Assembly: GCA_017473665.1 (NCBI GenBank)
Contig: JAFUKK010000204.1
Coordinates: 1-14,843, forward strand
Source of the DNA: Lachnospiraceae bacterium
GTDB lineage: Bacteria; Bacillota; Clostridia; Lachnospirales; Lachnospiraceae
Length of the DNA: 14,843 nt
Direction of reading: 5' to 3'
The notes beneath the pieces were generated by a model. The model made no database searches. It was not told the DNA's origin and worked only from the letters and a program-made list of their open reading frames with translations. Both the position numbers and the translations under genes were made by a program. Position 1 is the stretch's first letter; each line of letters starts with the position of its first letter. This document shows positions 1-6,727 of this stretch, piece by piece.

Positions 1-11
1 ATCTCCAATCT

Positions 12-737
12 TCAAAATCGTCCACTGTCCGCCGAGGAACAGCGGGGCTCTAAAACAGCTCGCAATAGGGACAATACAGTCAGTATTAATATCATAGATG
101 GCAGTAGGAAGTCATCCGCTCCAAAGAGTATCAGGCATAGCAAGGGAAGTGCCAGTCCTAAATAGGAGGAGATGTGGTCCGGTTCTTTTAACCACTGCTC
201 TAAGAAAATAACCACAAGTAAAGCGGTCATGGCAAAGTCCAATCCTTCCGTATTAAAGTGCAGAATAGAACCAAAGAGACCGCCCAGGGTGGCACCGGAT
301 ACCCAGTACAGATGATTCAATAAGGTGACAAAGAACATGAACCAGCCCTTGTCCACCCCTTCCGGTACTTTGGCTGTATAGTTGATGGAAAAACTTTCAT
401 CGCACATACCGAAAATCAAATAAATCTTTTTTAACCCTGTGCCCTTGTATTTGTCCAGCATAGAGATGCCGTAAAATAGGTGACGGGCATTAATCATCAG
501 GGCCATGAGGAAGGCTGCCATGGGCTGGAAGGTCCCCTGGAGCATACTGACTGTGACAAACTCCATGGAGCCTGCAAAGATGGTGGCACTCATCAGCAGC
601 GGGAACCAAAAGGGAAATCCCGATGCATCCATATACATACCATAAGTAATTCCCAGGAACCAGAATCCTGCAAAGATAGGAATGGTATAGGGAAAGGCAG
701 CTTTTAGGGCCGGCAACATTTTATTGGTTTTGGTCAT
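12..737 (-). CDS. azlC: AzlC family branched-chain amino acid export permease subunit
   Basis: A 241-residue polytopic membrane protein of the AzlC family, the large subunit of AzlCD-type exporters of branched-chain amino acids (family knowledge). Visible signatures are GITYGMYM near residue 30, SATIFAGSMEF near 50-60 (most members have AGA.QF here) and NARHLFYGISM near 80, the conserved N-RH-x-YG block. About six or seven hydrophobic segments follow. The start at 737 is chosen because AAGGAG lies 7 nt upstream; a longer reading to 785 has no such site. Just past its stop, bases 3-6 read GGAG on the minus strand, the expected ribosome site of a following gene, probably the small partner azlD, outside the window. 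The exported substrate cannot be read from sequence. Confidence 0.88.
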   Translation of the reverse strand: MTKTNKMLPALKAAFPYTIPIFAGFWFLGITYGMYMDASGFPFWFPLLMSATIFAGSMEFVTVSMLQGTFQPMAAFLMALMINARHLFYGISMLDKYKGTGLKKIYLIFGMCDESFSINYTAKVPEGVDKGWFMFFVTLLNHLYWVSGATLGGLFGSILHFNTEGLDFAMTALLVVIFLEQWLKEPDHISSYLGLALPLLCLILFGADDFLLPSMILILTVLSLLRAVLEPRCSSADSGRF

Positions 738-771
738 AATAAACTCCTTAAAGGGATGAACAGTAAAGTCG

Positions 772-799
772 TTTACTTTTCCCATAACTATGCTAAAAT
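772..799 (+). promoter_or_regulatory. Putative sigma-A promoter of the traX-like operon
   Basis: TTTACT (772-777), a 16-nt spacer and TAAAAT (794-799) preceded by TG at -1 spacing (extended -10). It would give a 5' leader of about 65 nt before the TraX-like gene at 870. It overlaps the upstream region of the leftward azlC gene, whose own promoter (TTGAAA on the minus strand at 809-814 with only a weak -10) must lie in the same 130-nt divergent spacer. Confidence 0.4.
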
Positions 800-869
800 A
801 GTAAATGGTTTCAAATTACCGAATGTAATGTTAGCAGAAAAACTATAAAACAACAAGAGGACAGCGTAT

Positions 870-1697
870 ATGACAGAGAGAAAATTCGGAATTCATGGTG
901 GGATATTGAAGGTGATAGCATTGTTTTTGATGCTGCTGGATCATGCATGGGCTACTATTATACCGGGAAATGATTGGATGACCTGGCTGGGTAGGATGGC
1001 TTTTCCCATTTTTGCATTCCAGCTGGCAGAAGGCTTTGTGCATACATCGGATGTAAATAAGTATATAAAGCGTTTGTTAATTTTTGCACTGATTTCAGAG
1101 CTTCCCCTGAACCTGATTTTTGGAGGCGGACTGTTCTTTCCCTTCCATCAAAATGTAATGTTCACCCTCCTTTTTGGCTTGCTGGCTGTACGTAGTGTGG
1201 ATAAACTTCGCGTGGGCTGGAGAGAAGAACAGGTATCCGGTCAGGAGGCAGTAGGAGGTATTGAGCATGAAGACGGGGCAAGGGCAGGACTTGCTAAGGG
1301 TGACTGGTGGTTACATTTTAAACGGTTTTTGCGGGCATCACTGCCCATACTGGGCTACTGCGCACTGGCTACTGTGACTCTTTGTGATTATAATTATCGT
1401 GGCGTGCTGACGGTGGTGATGTTTTATTTGTTCCGGGAGATTCCCTATGCTAAGCTGTGGCAGTTACTGGGCATGTTGTTTATCAATGTATGGCTGGTAG
1501 TGGGGCAGGAGTTGGTGTTCACCATAGGCGGCATGGAAATTCATTTTCCGGTCCAGGGATTTTCGGTATTTGCATTACTGTTTATTTGGCTGTACAACGG
1601 CAGAAGGGGCTGGAAGAGCAAGGCATTCCAGTATGCATGCTATATTTTTTATCCCCTGCATGCGGTGGTATTGTATTTGATTTGGCTACTGAAGTAA
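870..1697 (+). CDS. TraX family membrane protein
   Basis: A 275-residue integral membrane protein of the TraX family. TraX proper N-acetylates F-pilin, but chromosomal Firmicute homologues have no pilin substrate that I know of and probably act on another acceptor. Visible hallmarks: the N-terminal segment with LKVIALFLMLLDH (residues 13-25, ending in the conserved D24-H25), GRMAFPIFAFQLAEGF (41-56), ISELPLNL (75-82) and about eight hydrophobic helices. A hydrophilic stretch at about 111-146, rich in Glu/Gly, interrupts the membrane part and is probably a loop insertion. An AGAGGA site precedes the ATG by about 9 nt. It is followed 82 nt later by a GNAT acetyltransferase on the same strand, likely co-transcribed. 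No conjugation genes are nearby. Confidence 0.85.
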   Translation: MTERKFGIHGGILKVIALFLMLLDHAWATIIPGNDWMTWLGRMAFPIFAFQLAEGFVHTSDVNKYIKRLLIFALISELPLNLIFGGGLFFPFHQNVMFTLLFGLLAVRSVDKLRVGWREEQVSGQEAVGGIEHEDGARAGLAKGDWWLHFKRFLRASLPILGYCALATVTLCDYNYRGVLTVVMFYLFREIPYAKLWQLLGMLFINVWLVVGQELVFTIGGMEIHFPVQGFSVFALLFIWLYNGRRGWKSKAFQYACYIFYPLHAVVLYLIWLLK

Positions 1698-1779
1698 GCG
1701 GAACATCGGAGAATGGTGCAGTGGAACACAGTAGATGTATTTAAAAGAGGCTGGTTAACATATTATAAGGGATAGTACA

Positions 1780-2334
1780 ATGAAGAGACTAAAAATAGAA
1801 CAGGCCTTTGCACAGGAGAGTCTGGACAAGATTTATGATTTATATATGGAGGCCTTTCCCAAGGAGGAACGGAAGCCCTTTGAGATGATGCTTCAAAAGC
1901 AGCAGGAGGGTTCCATGGCGCTCTATGCTCTTACAGATGAGCAGGGTGTGTTTGTGGGTTTGGCGATTTTTGTGTTCGGTGGGGATATGGCACTTCTGGA
2001 TTATTTTGCCATAGAACCGGAGTTTCGTAATCAAGGAGTGGGTACCCGGGCACTGGGACAACTGCAACAGCTGTTCCCGGGGAAAAGGTTTTTCCTGGAG
2101 ATAGAAAGTACCTACGAACAGTGCGAGGATGCGCCTAATCGGGCCAGGAGAAAGCATTTCTATTTACAAAACAGCATGACGCCTCAGGACTATTTGATTC
2201 GGCTGTTTGGAGTGGAGATGGAGATATTGACCTACCAATGTCAGGTTACTTATGAAGAGTATTATAGTGTCTATGAGGGGATTTGTACCCCGGCGATGTT
2301 GCATAATGTACAGTTCCTAAGGAACCTGGAGTAA
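1780..2334 (+). CDS. GNAT family N-acetyltransferase
   Basis: A 184-residue acetyltransferase of the GNAT fold. The acetyl-CoA pyrophosphate-binding motif A is seen as R83-N-Q-G-V-G88, preceded by the usual beta4 strand (ALLDYFAIEPEF, 71-82). The N-terminal part has the AFPKEER segment (25-31) often seen in Lachnospiraceae GNATs. The substrate cannot be predicted; it may be a small molecule, peptide or protein amine. AAGGGA lies 7 nt before the ATG. It stands between the TraX-like gene (82-nt gap) and an aldo/keto reductase (24-nt gap), so a three-gene transcript is likely. The C-terminal 60 residues are less typical and have no recognised motif. Confidence 0.85.
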   Translation: MKRLKIEQAFAQESLDKIYDLYMEAFPKEERKPFEMMLQKQQEGSMALYALTDEQGVFVGLAIFVFGGDMALLDYFAIEPEFRNQGVGTRALGQLQQLFPGKRFFLEIESTYEQCEDAPNRARRKHFYLQNSMTPQDYLIRLFGVEMEILTYQCQVTYEEYYSVYEGICTPAMLHNVQFLRNLE

Positions 2335-2361
2335 ACAAAGGACTGTAAAGAGGAGGAAATG

Positions 2362-3189
2362 ATGAAGACTTATACTTTATTAAATGGTGTGGAAATACCT
2401 GCGGTGGGCTTTGGTACTTATTTAGCTACCGAGGGAAATGGAAAGCAAGGCATTTTGAACGCTTTTGCGGCAGGCTATCGTTATCTGGATACAGCATCCT
2501 TTTATAAGAATGAGGAGGAAATCGGTGAGGCTATCCGGGAAAGCGGAATTTCACGTAAGGAGCTGTTCCTGGCCAGCAAGGTGTGGCGTACGGAGATGGG
2601 CTATGAGGAGACCAAGACTGCTTTTGCGGCATCACTGCAGAGACTTGGTACAGATTACCTGGATTTGTATCTGATTCATTGGCCCAAGGCATCCGCTGAT
2701 ACGCCGGACTGGAAGCAGCGGATTCAGGATACCTGGAGAGCTATGGAAGAATTGTATGAGGCAGGACAAATCCGTGCCATTGGTCTCAGCAATTTCTTGC
2801 CCCATCATATAGAGGCCCTGCTGGAGACAGCTAAGGTCATGCCTATGGTAAACCAGCTGGAGCTTCATGTGGGCTATATGCAGGAAGAGGCAGTCCGTTA
2901 CAGTCAGGAAAAAGGTATTTTGGTGCAGGCCTGGAGTCCCCTGGGTAGACGTAAGCTTCTGACCGAGCCGGTGATTCAGTCCTTTGCTTCCAAATACCAG
3001 GTAACTGTGGCACAGCTTCTTTTGGGATTTTTAGACCAACAGGGTATTTCGGTGATTCCTAAGGCATCCACGGTAGAACGTTGCAAAGAAAATTTGGATA
3101 TCCATGGATTCACCCTGAGCAACGAAGACATGTACTTCCTGAAATGTCTCCCTCAGATGGGCTGGTCCGGAGAACACCCTGATTTATAA
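2362..3189 (+). CDS. Aldo/keto reductase (AKR, 2,5-diketo-gluconate reductase-like)
   Basis: A 275-residue NADPH-dependent aldo/keto reductase of the TIM-barrel AKR superfamily, close in pattern to the AKR5 (2,5-diketo-D-gluconate reductase) type. The catalytic tetrad is complete counting from this start: D43 (in YRYLDTASFY), Y48, K73 (in LASKVW) and H106 (in YLIHWP). Cofactor-binding signatures are GLSNF near 142, QAWSPLG near 190 and IPKAST near 230. Two ATGs are adjacent (2359 and 2362); AGGAGG at 2351-2356 fits the second better (5 nt against 2 nt). It is the last gene of the probable traX-GNAT-AKR transcript and is followed by the long palindrome at 3198. The physiological carbonyl substrate is unknown. 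Confidence 0.92.
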   Translation: MKTYTLLNGVEIPAVGFGTYLATEGNGKQGILNAFAAGYRYLDTASFYKNEEEIGEAIRESGISRKELFLASKVWRTEMGYEETKTAFAASLQRLGTDYLDLYLIHWPKASADTPDWKQRIQDTWRAMEELYEAGQIRAIGLSNFLPHHIEALLETAKVMPMVNQLELHVGYMQEEAVRYSQEKGILVQAWSPLGRRKLLTEPVIQSFASKYQVTVAQLLLGFLDQQGISVIPKASTVERCKENLDIHGFTLSNEDMYFLKCLPQMGWSGEHPDL

Positions 3190-3197
3190 TATTTGAA

Positions 3198-3436
3198 TGC
3201 TCATTTCAGAGTCCTTTTTATTTACCAGCCGAAGAAGATGTCCTTATTTTCTACACTTCGGGTAACAGAAAAACGTCGTTACTTAGTGAGGTAAAGCGTA
3301 TCTCTGATACACATGCGTATCGGAGATGCGCTCGAACTTAGTAACGCAACGTTTTTCTATTAGCGAGAGCGTGCCCGAAGGTAGAAAGTAAGGACATCTA
3401 CTTCGGCGGTAGCGGAAATCCATTCTGAAATGAGCA
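3198..3436. repeat. Long imperfect palindrome, element E1 (shares core with the element at 13163)
   Basis: The 239-nt spacer between the aldo/keto reductase and the MFS gene folds on itself almost end to end. The outer ends are TGCTCATTTCAGA (3198-3210) and its exact complement (3424-3436). Middle stems pair the AGATGTCCTTA at 3236-3246 with its complement near 3391-3401, and GAAAAACG (3268-3275) with the block at 3350-3357. The apical stem is GCGTATCTCTGATAC (3296-3310) against 3317-3331, with G-U pairs. The right arm carries AGCGAGAGCGTG (3362-3373), which has no partner on the left arm and would bulge out. TTAGTA (3338-3343) precedes it by 18 nt. No transposase and no clear target-site duplication are visible. 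It may also end transcription of the aldo/keto reductase operon, as no other terminator is seen there. Confidence 0.85.
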
Positions 3437-3466
3437 GATGAAATTTACAGAAAGAGATGGTGTGTG

Positions 3467-4699
3467 ATGGAGACCAAGAACATGCAAAAGAAGGGTGGCT
3501 TCCTGTCCACCAATCAGGCAACCATTTATGGCTGTTACCTGGGATATATTGTGCAGGGGATTATTAATAATGTGAACCCTATTTTGTTTGTAACCTATCA
3601 GCAAAGGCTGGGCGTGTCCCTGGAATTGATTTCCCTGCTGATTATATTGAATTTCGGTACCCAGATGGCGGTGGATACCGTGGCGGCCAAGTATGTGGAC
3701 CGCATCGGCCATCGTCTGTGTATGGTACTGGCCCACGTGTTTTCGGTGTTGGGACTGGTAAGCATTACGTTTCTTCCCTTTGTACTGCCCGGTGCAGTGC
3801 AGGGACTAGGGATTGCTACAGTATTAAACGGTATTGGCGGAGGACTTTTGGAAGTACTGGTGAGTCCCATTGTGGAGGCGGTACCGGGAGAGGAAAAAGA
3901 ACAGGCCATGAGTCTGTTGCATTCCTTTTACTGCTGGGGCTGTGTAGGCTTCATCGCCATATCCACCCTGTTACTGCGTGTGCTGGGAAGTGAACGGTGG
4001 TATTTTTTGCCTTTGATATGGGCGGTATTACCTGCCATTAATGCTTTTGTGTTTACGAAGGTGCCTATTCTGCGAATGGTGGAGGAAGGACAGGAGCTTC
4101 CTATGAGAAAGCTCTTTGGCATGAAGATATTCTGGTTGCTGGTGATTTTGATGCTCTGTGCAGGAGCTTCTGAGATGGGCATGTCCCAGTGGTCCTCCTA
4201 TTTTGCAGAGTTGGGCTTGGGAGTGGATAAAACCCTGGGCGATTTGTTGGGACCATGCTTTTTCTGTATCCTCATGGGATTGGCCCGTACCTATTATGGC
4301 AAAGCCGGAAGTAATATGGATTTACATAAGTTTATCAAGGGTAGCTGTCTGCTTTGCATAGTCAGTTATTTGTTGGCGGTATTTGCCCCTCATCCCCTAT
4401 TGGGACTCTTAGGTTGTGGCCTTTGCGGACTGAGTATCGCTATTTTATGGCCCGGCACCTTCAGTATTGCAGCCCGTACCTGCAAGGCCGGGGGGACTGC
4501 ATTATTTGCACTTTTGGCCCTGGCAGGAGATGTGGGCTGTGCCACCGGTCCCCAGGTGGTGAGCCTGGTATCCGGTTTTGCTCCGGAGTATGGATTAAAG
4601 GCCGGACTTTTGGCAGCCATTGTGTTCCCTATTGTGTTGATTATTACTCTGACGGTGCTGGAGCGTGAAACAAATGCGCAGAAAGTATCGGAGCGATAA
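3467..4699 (+). CDS. MFS transporter
   Basis: A 410-residue major facilitator superfamily permease with about 12 predicted membrane helices in two halves. The helix 2-3 loop contains VDRIGHRLCM (about residues 78-87), a degenerate version of the MFS motif A (G-x-x-x-D-R-x-G-R-R). A second repeat begins near residue 205 after a cytoplasmic linker with charged residues. The overall pattern resembles the FucP/sugar or uncharacterised MFS groups; the substrate is not predictable. An in-frame GTG lies directly before the ATG, but the ATG is 7 nt from the purine run AAAGAGATGG and is preferred. The right end of palindrome E1 stops only 30 nt before the start, and no promoter is obvious between, so transcription may come through or from the palindrome. 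Confidence 0.88.
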   Translation: METKNMQKKGGFLSTNQATIYGCYLGYIVQGIINNVNPILFVTYQQRLGVSLELISLLIILNFGTQMAVDTVAAKYVDRIGHRLCMVLAHVFSVLGLVSITFLPFVLPGAVQGLGIATVLNGIGGGLLEVLVSPIVEAVPGEEKEQAMSLLHSFYCWGCVGFIAISTLLLRVLGSERWYFLPLIWAVLPAINAFVFTKVPILRMVEEGQELPMRKLFGMKIFWLLVILMLCAGASEMGMSQWSSYFAELGLGVDKTLGDLLGPCFFCILMGLARTYYGKAGSNMDLHKFIKGSCLLCIVSYLLAVFAPHPLLGLLGCGLCGLSIAILWPGTFSIAARTCKAGGTALFALLALAGDVGCATGPQVVSLVSGFAPEYGLKAGLLAAIVFPIVLIITLTVLERETNAQKVSER

Positions 4700-4739
4700 C
4701 AATGGAAAAAAGGGATAGTATCCGACTAAAATTGAAAAA

Positions 4740-4786
4740 AGAGTTGTCCTTCAGGTCATTTCATGACTTGAAGGGCAACTCTTTTT
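4740..4786. terminator. Bidirectional intrinsic terminator
   Basis: A 19-bp stem (4741-4759 with 4763-4781; two G-U pairs) closed by a TTC loop, followed by TTTTT on the plus strand (4782-4786) and preceded by a run of A's (4735-4740), which becomes a T-tract on the minus strand. It lies between the convergent MFS and U32-like genes and should stop both. Confidence 0.92.
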
Positions 4787-4795
4787 GTTAACATA

Positions 4796-5701
4796 TTAGC
4801 GGGGTGCTCTGGCGGCGGCCATCTGTCTTAGGATACCATCGATACGTTCCCGGATAAAGTCCTGATGTTCTTCTTTCACCAAGAAGTACAAATAGGAATC
4901 CTTCACATATTCCATGGGCAGGCCACGGCCTACAATTTTGAAATTCACATAACCCATATCAATATACTTCTGAATCTCCTCCCGAGAGATGAAAGCGGGT
5001 CTGCTCATGCAATCCTCAAACTTCCGCTCCCCGGAACGGTTGGGGCAGGGGAAGGGAGTATGAATGTCATATTCCAACTGCATCTGGGACTGCTGACGAT
5101 AATGCTCACTTCTCTTGGGACAGTGGGGATAGCATGCTTCGTTTACCAAGATTTCTACTCTGTCAGCATAGGGAGAAATGGCTTCCAGTACCTCCTGATC
5201 GTGATTCAAATCATAATCCAGTACCACCAGATGATAATCCTTGTCCAGCTCTGCTTTCAGGCTCTCCGCATCCACAATGCGCTTGGTGGTGGAGGAAATG
5301 AGAGGAAAATTAGGGTACTCCTTACGCACATATTCCTCCAGAACGGGGGTATTGGCCAGTACCTGGTTGAAACCATTGTCTGCCAGCTTCATAATCAGAT
5401 TGCAATAGGTATCCTGTAAATGCTTTTCTTCAATGAGGCAGTTGGTCCAGGTGAAGCGTACCGGGACGCCCTTGCTGTTGTAGGAACGCAGGATATTCTC
5501 CATATCTCTTTTACAAGTGAGGCCAAACACTGCACGGCCTCCGTTCCAAATGGCACCGGGAAAGGTACCGTATACAGAGCCTATTTTATAACCATCGTAA
5601 AATTTGTCCGGGTAGTCCTTCATCAGGTTGATAATTACTTCATTTAATATTCGGAAATAACAAAATCCCGGCAGATGCCAGTAGATTTCTTTCTTTTGCA
5701 T
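4796..5701 (-). CDS. Uncharacterised protein, U32 peptidase-like TIM-barrel with four clustered Cys
   Basis: A 301-residue soluble protein that I do not recognise with certainty. Alternating beta-strand/helix segments (YHLVVLDYDLNHD near 156-168, RVEILVNEACYPHC at 181-194, YVNFKIVGRG at 251-260) resemble the barrel of the U32 peptidase/collagenase-like family, which includes RNA- and quinone-hydroxylation proteins carrying a [4Fe-4S] cluster. Four cysteines, C190, C194, C219 and C231, lie in the stretch where such a cluster would sit, but their spacing (C-x3-C-x24-C-x11-C) is not the classical U32 one. The start at 5701 has GGAAAGGG 9 nt upstream; a GTG extension to 5746 would read through the hairpin and is rejected. 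It has its own promoter at 5755-5783. There is no signal peptide or membrane helix. Confidence 0.6.
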   Translation of the reverse strand: MQKKEIYWHLPGFCYFRILNEVIINLMKDYPDKFYDGYKIGSVYGTFPGAIWNGGRAVFGLTCKRDMENILRSYNSKGVPVRFTWTNCLIEEKHLQDTYCNLIMKLADNGFNQVLANTPVLEEYVRKEYPNFPLISSTTKRIVDAESLKAELDKDYHLVVLDYDLNHDQEVLEAISPYADRVEILVNEACYPHCPKRSEHYRQQSQMQLEYDIHTPFPCPNRSGERKFEDCMSRPAFISREEIQKYIDMGYVNFKIVGRGLPMEYVKDSYLYFLVKEEHQDFIRERIDGILRQMAAARAPR

Positions 5702-5737
5702 ATAAAAAAACCCTTTCCATATAGTGATAAACTGTCT

Positions 5738-5775
5738 AAAAAACACCTGCCTCTACTATACCAAAGGCAGGTGTG
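5738..5775 (-). terminator. Intrinsic terminator of the YczE-like gene
   Basis: On the minus strand the stem ACACCTGCCT/AGGCAGGTGT (5743-5752 with 5766-5775) encloses a 13-nt loop and is followed by TTTTTT (5743 down to 5738). It lies about 30 nt after the stop of the YczE-like gene. The -10 of the next gene's promoter falls in its loop. Confidence 0.75.
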
Positions 5776-5783
5776 AAAGTCAA
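5755..5783 (-). promoter_or_regulatory. Sigma-A promoter of the U32-like gene, overlapping a dyad
   Basis: Minus strand TTGACT (5778-5783), a 17-nt spacer, and TATAGT (5755-5760) with the extended -10 TGG. Predicted start of transcription is near 5748, leaving about 47 nt before the ATG at 5701. The flanking dyad ACACCTGCCT/AGGCAGGTGT brackets the -10, so besides being a terminator stem it could be an operator. Confidence 0.6.
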
Positions 5784-5806
5784 TTTGATACCTCTGCCCA
5801 GGACGA

Positions 5807-6481
5807 TTACAGTGCATCACCGGCAGGGGTATTGTGCACGGGGGATTCGGTGATAAATACTGCCAGTTTTTTCTGAATCCAGCTGATGACGGGACCCAGG
5901 AAAAACGCTACGGCCACGGTGACAATACCCACATCGCCCCCTAGCAGAAGACCTGCAAGCATGAACAGAATATCCCAGATCATGCGGATAAGTTTAAAAG
6001 AAATCTTTTTTATATGCTGTGATAGGATAAAGGGGACCCCATCGTAGGGGGAGGTTCCCAGTCCTGCGGTCATATAGGTGGCGGCACCGATACAGAATAC
6101 CGCCAGTACCGGAAGCAGCATCAGGTATACGGTTAGCTCATTGTCAAAAAAGTCTCCCGGCAGCAGGATACTCCACAGATAGCGGAAGAAATCCGATATG
6201 TAGCCCAGACAAAACATATTTCCAATGGTACCGAAGCCGATAAGGCTTAAGTCAAATTTAATGACAATGATAAAGTTAATCAGATGGCACAATACCTGAC
6301 AGGTTCCAAAGCTGATGGGCAGGTAATTGGTCACACCCTGGGTGAGACAGGAGCAGGGGTCCGTACCCAGATTCATTTCTATTAACAAAGAAAGGCCCAG
6401 ACCCTGTAAGCAGACTCCGATGATCATCAGTAGTAAGCGATTTTTAAATTTAGGAGGGCGGGCAAAGCATTTATTTTTCAT
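5807..6481 (-). CDS. YczE/YitT-type integral membrane protein
   Basis: A 224-residue membrane protein of the YczE/YyaS group (COG2364-like), with five or six hydrophobic segments. Typical traits are the N-terminal LLMIIGVCLQGLGLSLLIEM helix (about 17-36), followed by NLGTDPCSCLTQG (37-49), a motif recurring after the central helices as AGLGTSPYDGVPF (about 140-152). This internal duplication of G-x-(D/S)-P is characteristic of the family. The function is not established: a role as a transporter or in regulation has been suggested only from context. AAAGGAT lies 8-9 nt before the ATG. It is the upstream member of a leftward tandem pair but ends at its own terminator, so it is not a simple operon with the U32-like gene. 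Confidence 0.82.
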   Translation of the reverse strand: MKNKCFARPPKFKNRLLLMIIGVCLQGLGLSLLIEMNLGTDPCSCLTQGVTNYLPISFGTCQVLCHLINFIIVIKFDLSLIGFGTIGNMFCLGYISDFFRYLWSILLPGDFFDNELTVYLMLLPVLAVFCIGAATYMTAGLGTSPYDGVPFILSQHIKKISFKLIRMIWDILFMLAGLLLGGDVGIVTVAVAFFLGPVISWIQKKLAVFITESPVHNTPAGDAL

Positions 6482-6656
6482 AGAAGTATCCTTTCTGTAA
6501 ATACACTAAGAGTTATTATGGAGTGAAAATGAAGGAGTGTCAAGATTTAGTCGGAGGATAGGGAATGTTTAAAGGAATTTTTACAATAGTTTACAATCGC
6601 TGTAAGAAATAATGAAATAGTGAAAAAGTATGGTAGCATGTACCTATTATGGTTGA

Positions 6657-6662
6657 TATAAT
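6657..6662 (+). promoter_or_regulatory. Extended -10 element before the lipoprotein gene
   Basis: TATAAT at 6657-6662 preceded by TGA, i.e. an extended -10; the -35 position (TAGCAT at 6634-6639) is weak. Further upstream TTTACAAT occurs twice, at 6580-6587 and 6590-6597, ten bases apart, which might be a regulator site. The spacer 6482-6691 holds no other feature I can support. Confidence 0.4.
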
Positions 6663-6691
6663 CGGAGAAGCTGAGAAGAAAGGGGAAATAC

Positions 6692-6727
6692 ATGAGAAAA
6701 ATAATGAGAAAAATAATGAGAAAAAGT
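6692..6727 (+). repeat. Three tandem 12-nt units at the start of the lipoprotein gene
   Basis: ATGAGAAAAATA occurs at 6692-6703 and 6704-6715, and a variant ending in GT at 6716-6727. In protein it gives MRKI-MRKI-MRKS, enlarging the positively charged n-region of the signal peptide. Unit length is a multiple of three, so copy changes would not shift the frame. Confidence 0.9.

Noticed and set aside
738..869. T-box or riboswitch before azlC
   Set aside because: The leader is too short and shows neither a T-box sequence nor a terminator hairpin.
3438..3467. 9-codon ORF MKFTERDGV whose TGA overlaps the MFS ATG
   Set aside because: It has no clear ribosome site and starts at the end of the palindrome; it may be chance, although a translational-coupling peptide is not excluded.
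6565..6612. 15-codon ORF MFKGIFTIVYNRCKK with GGAGG 8 nt upstream
   Set aside because: It lies before the predicted lipoprotein promoter, has no promoter of its own that I can see, and is short enough to arise by chance.
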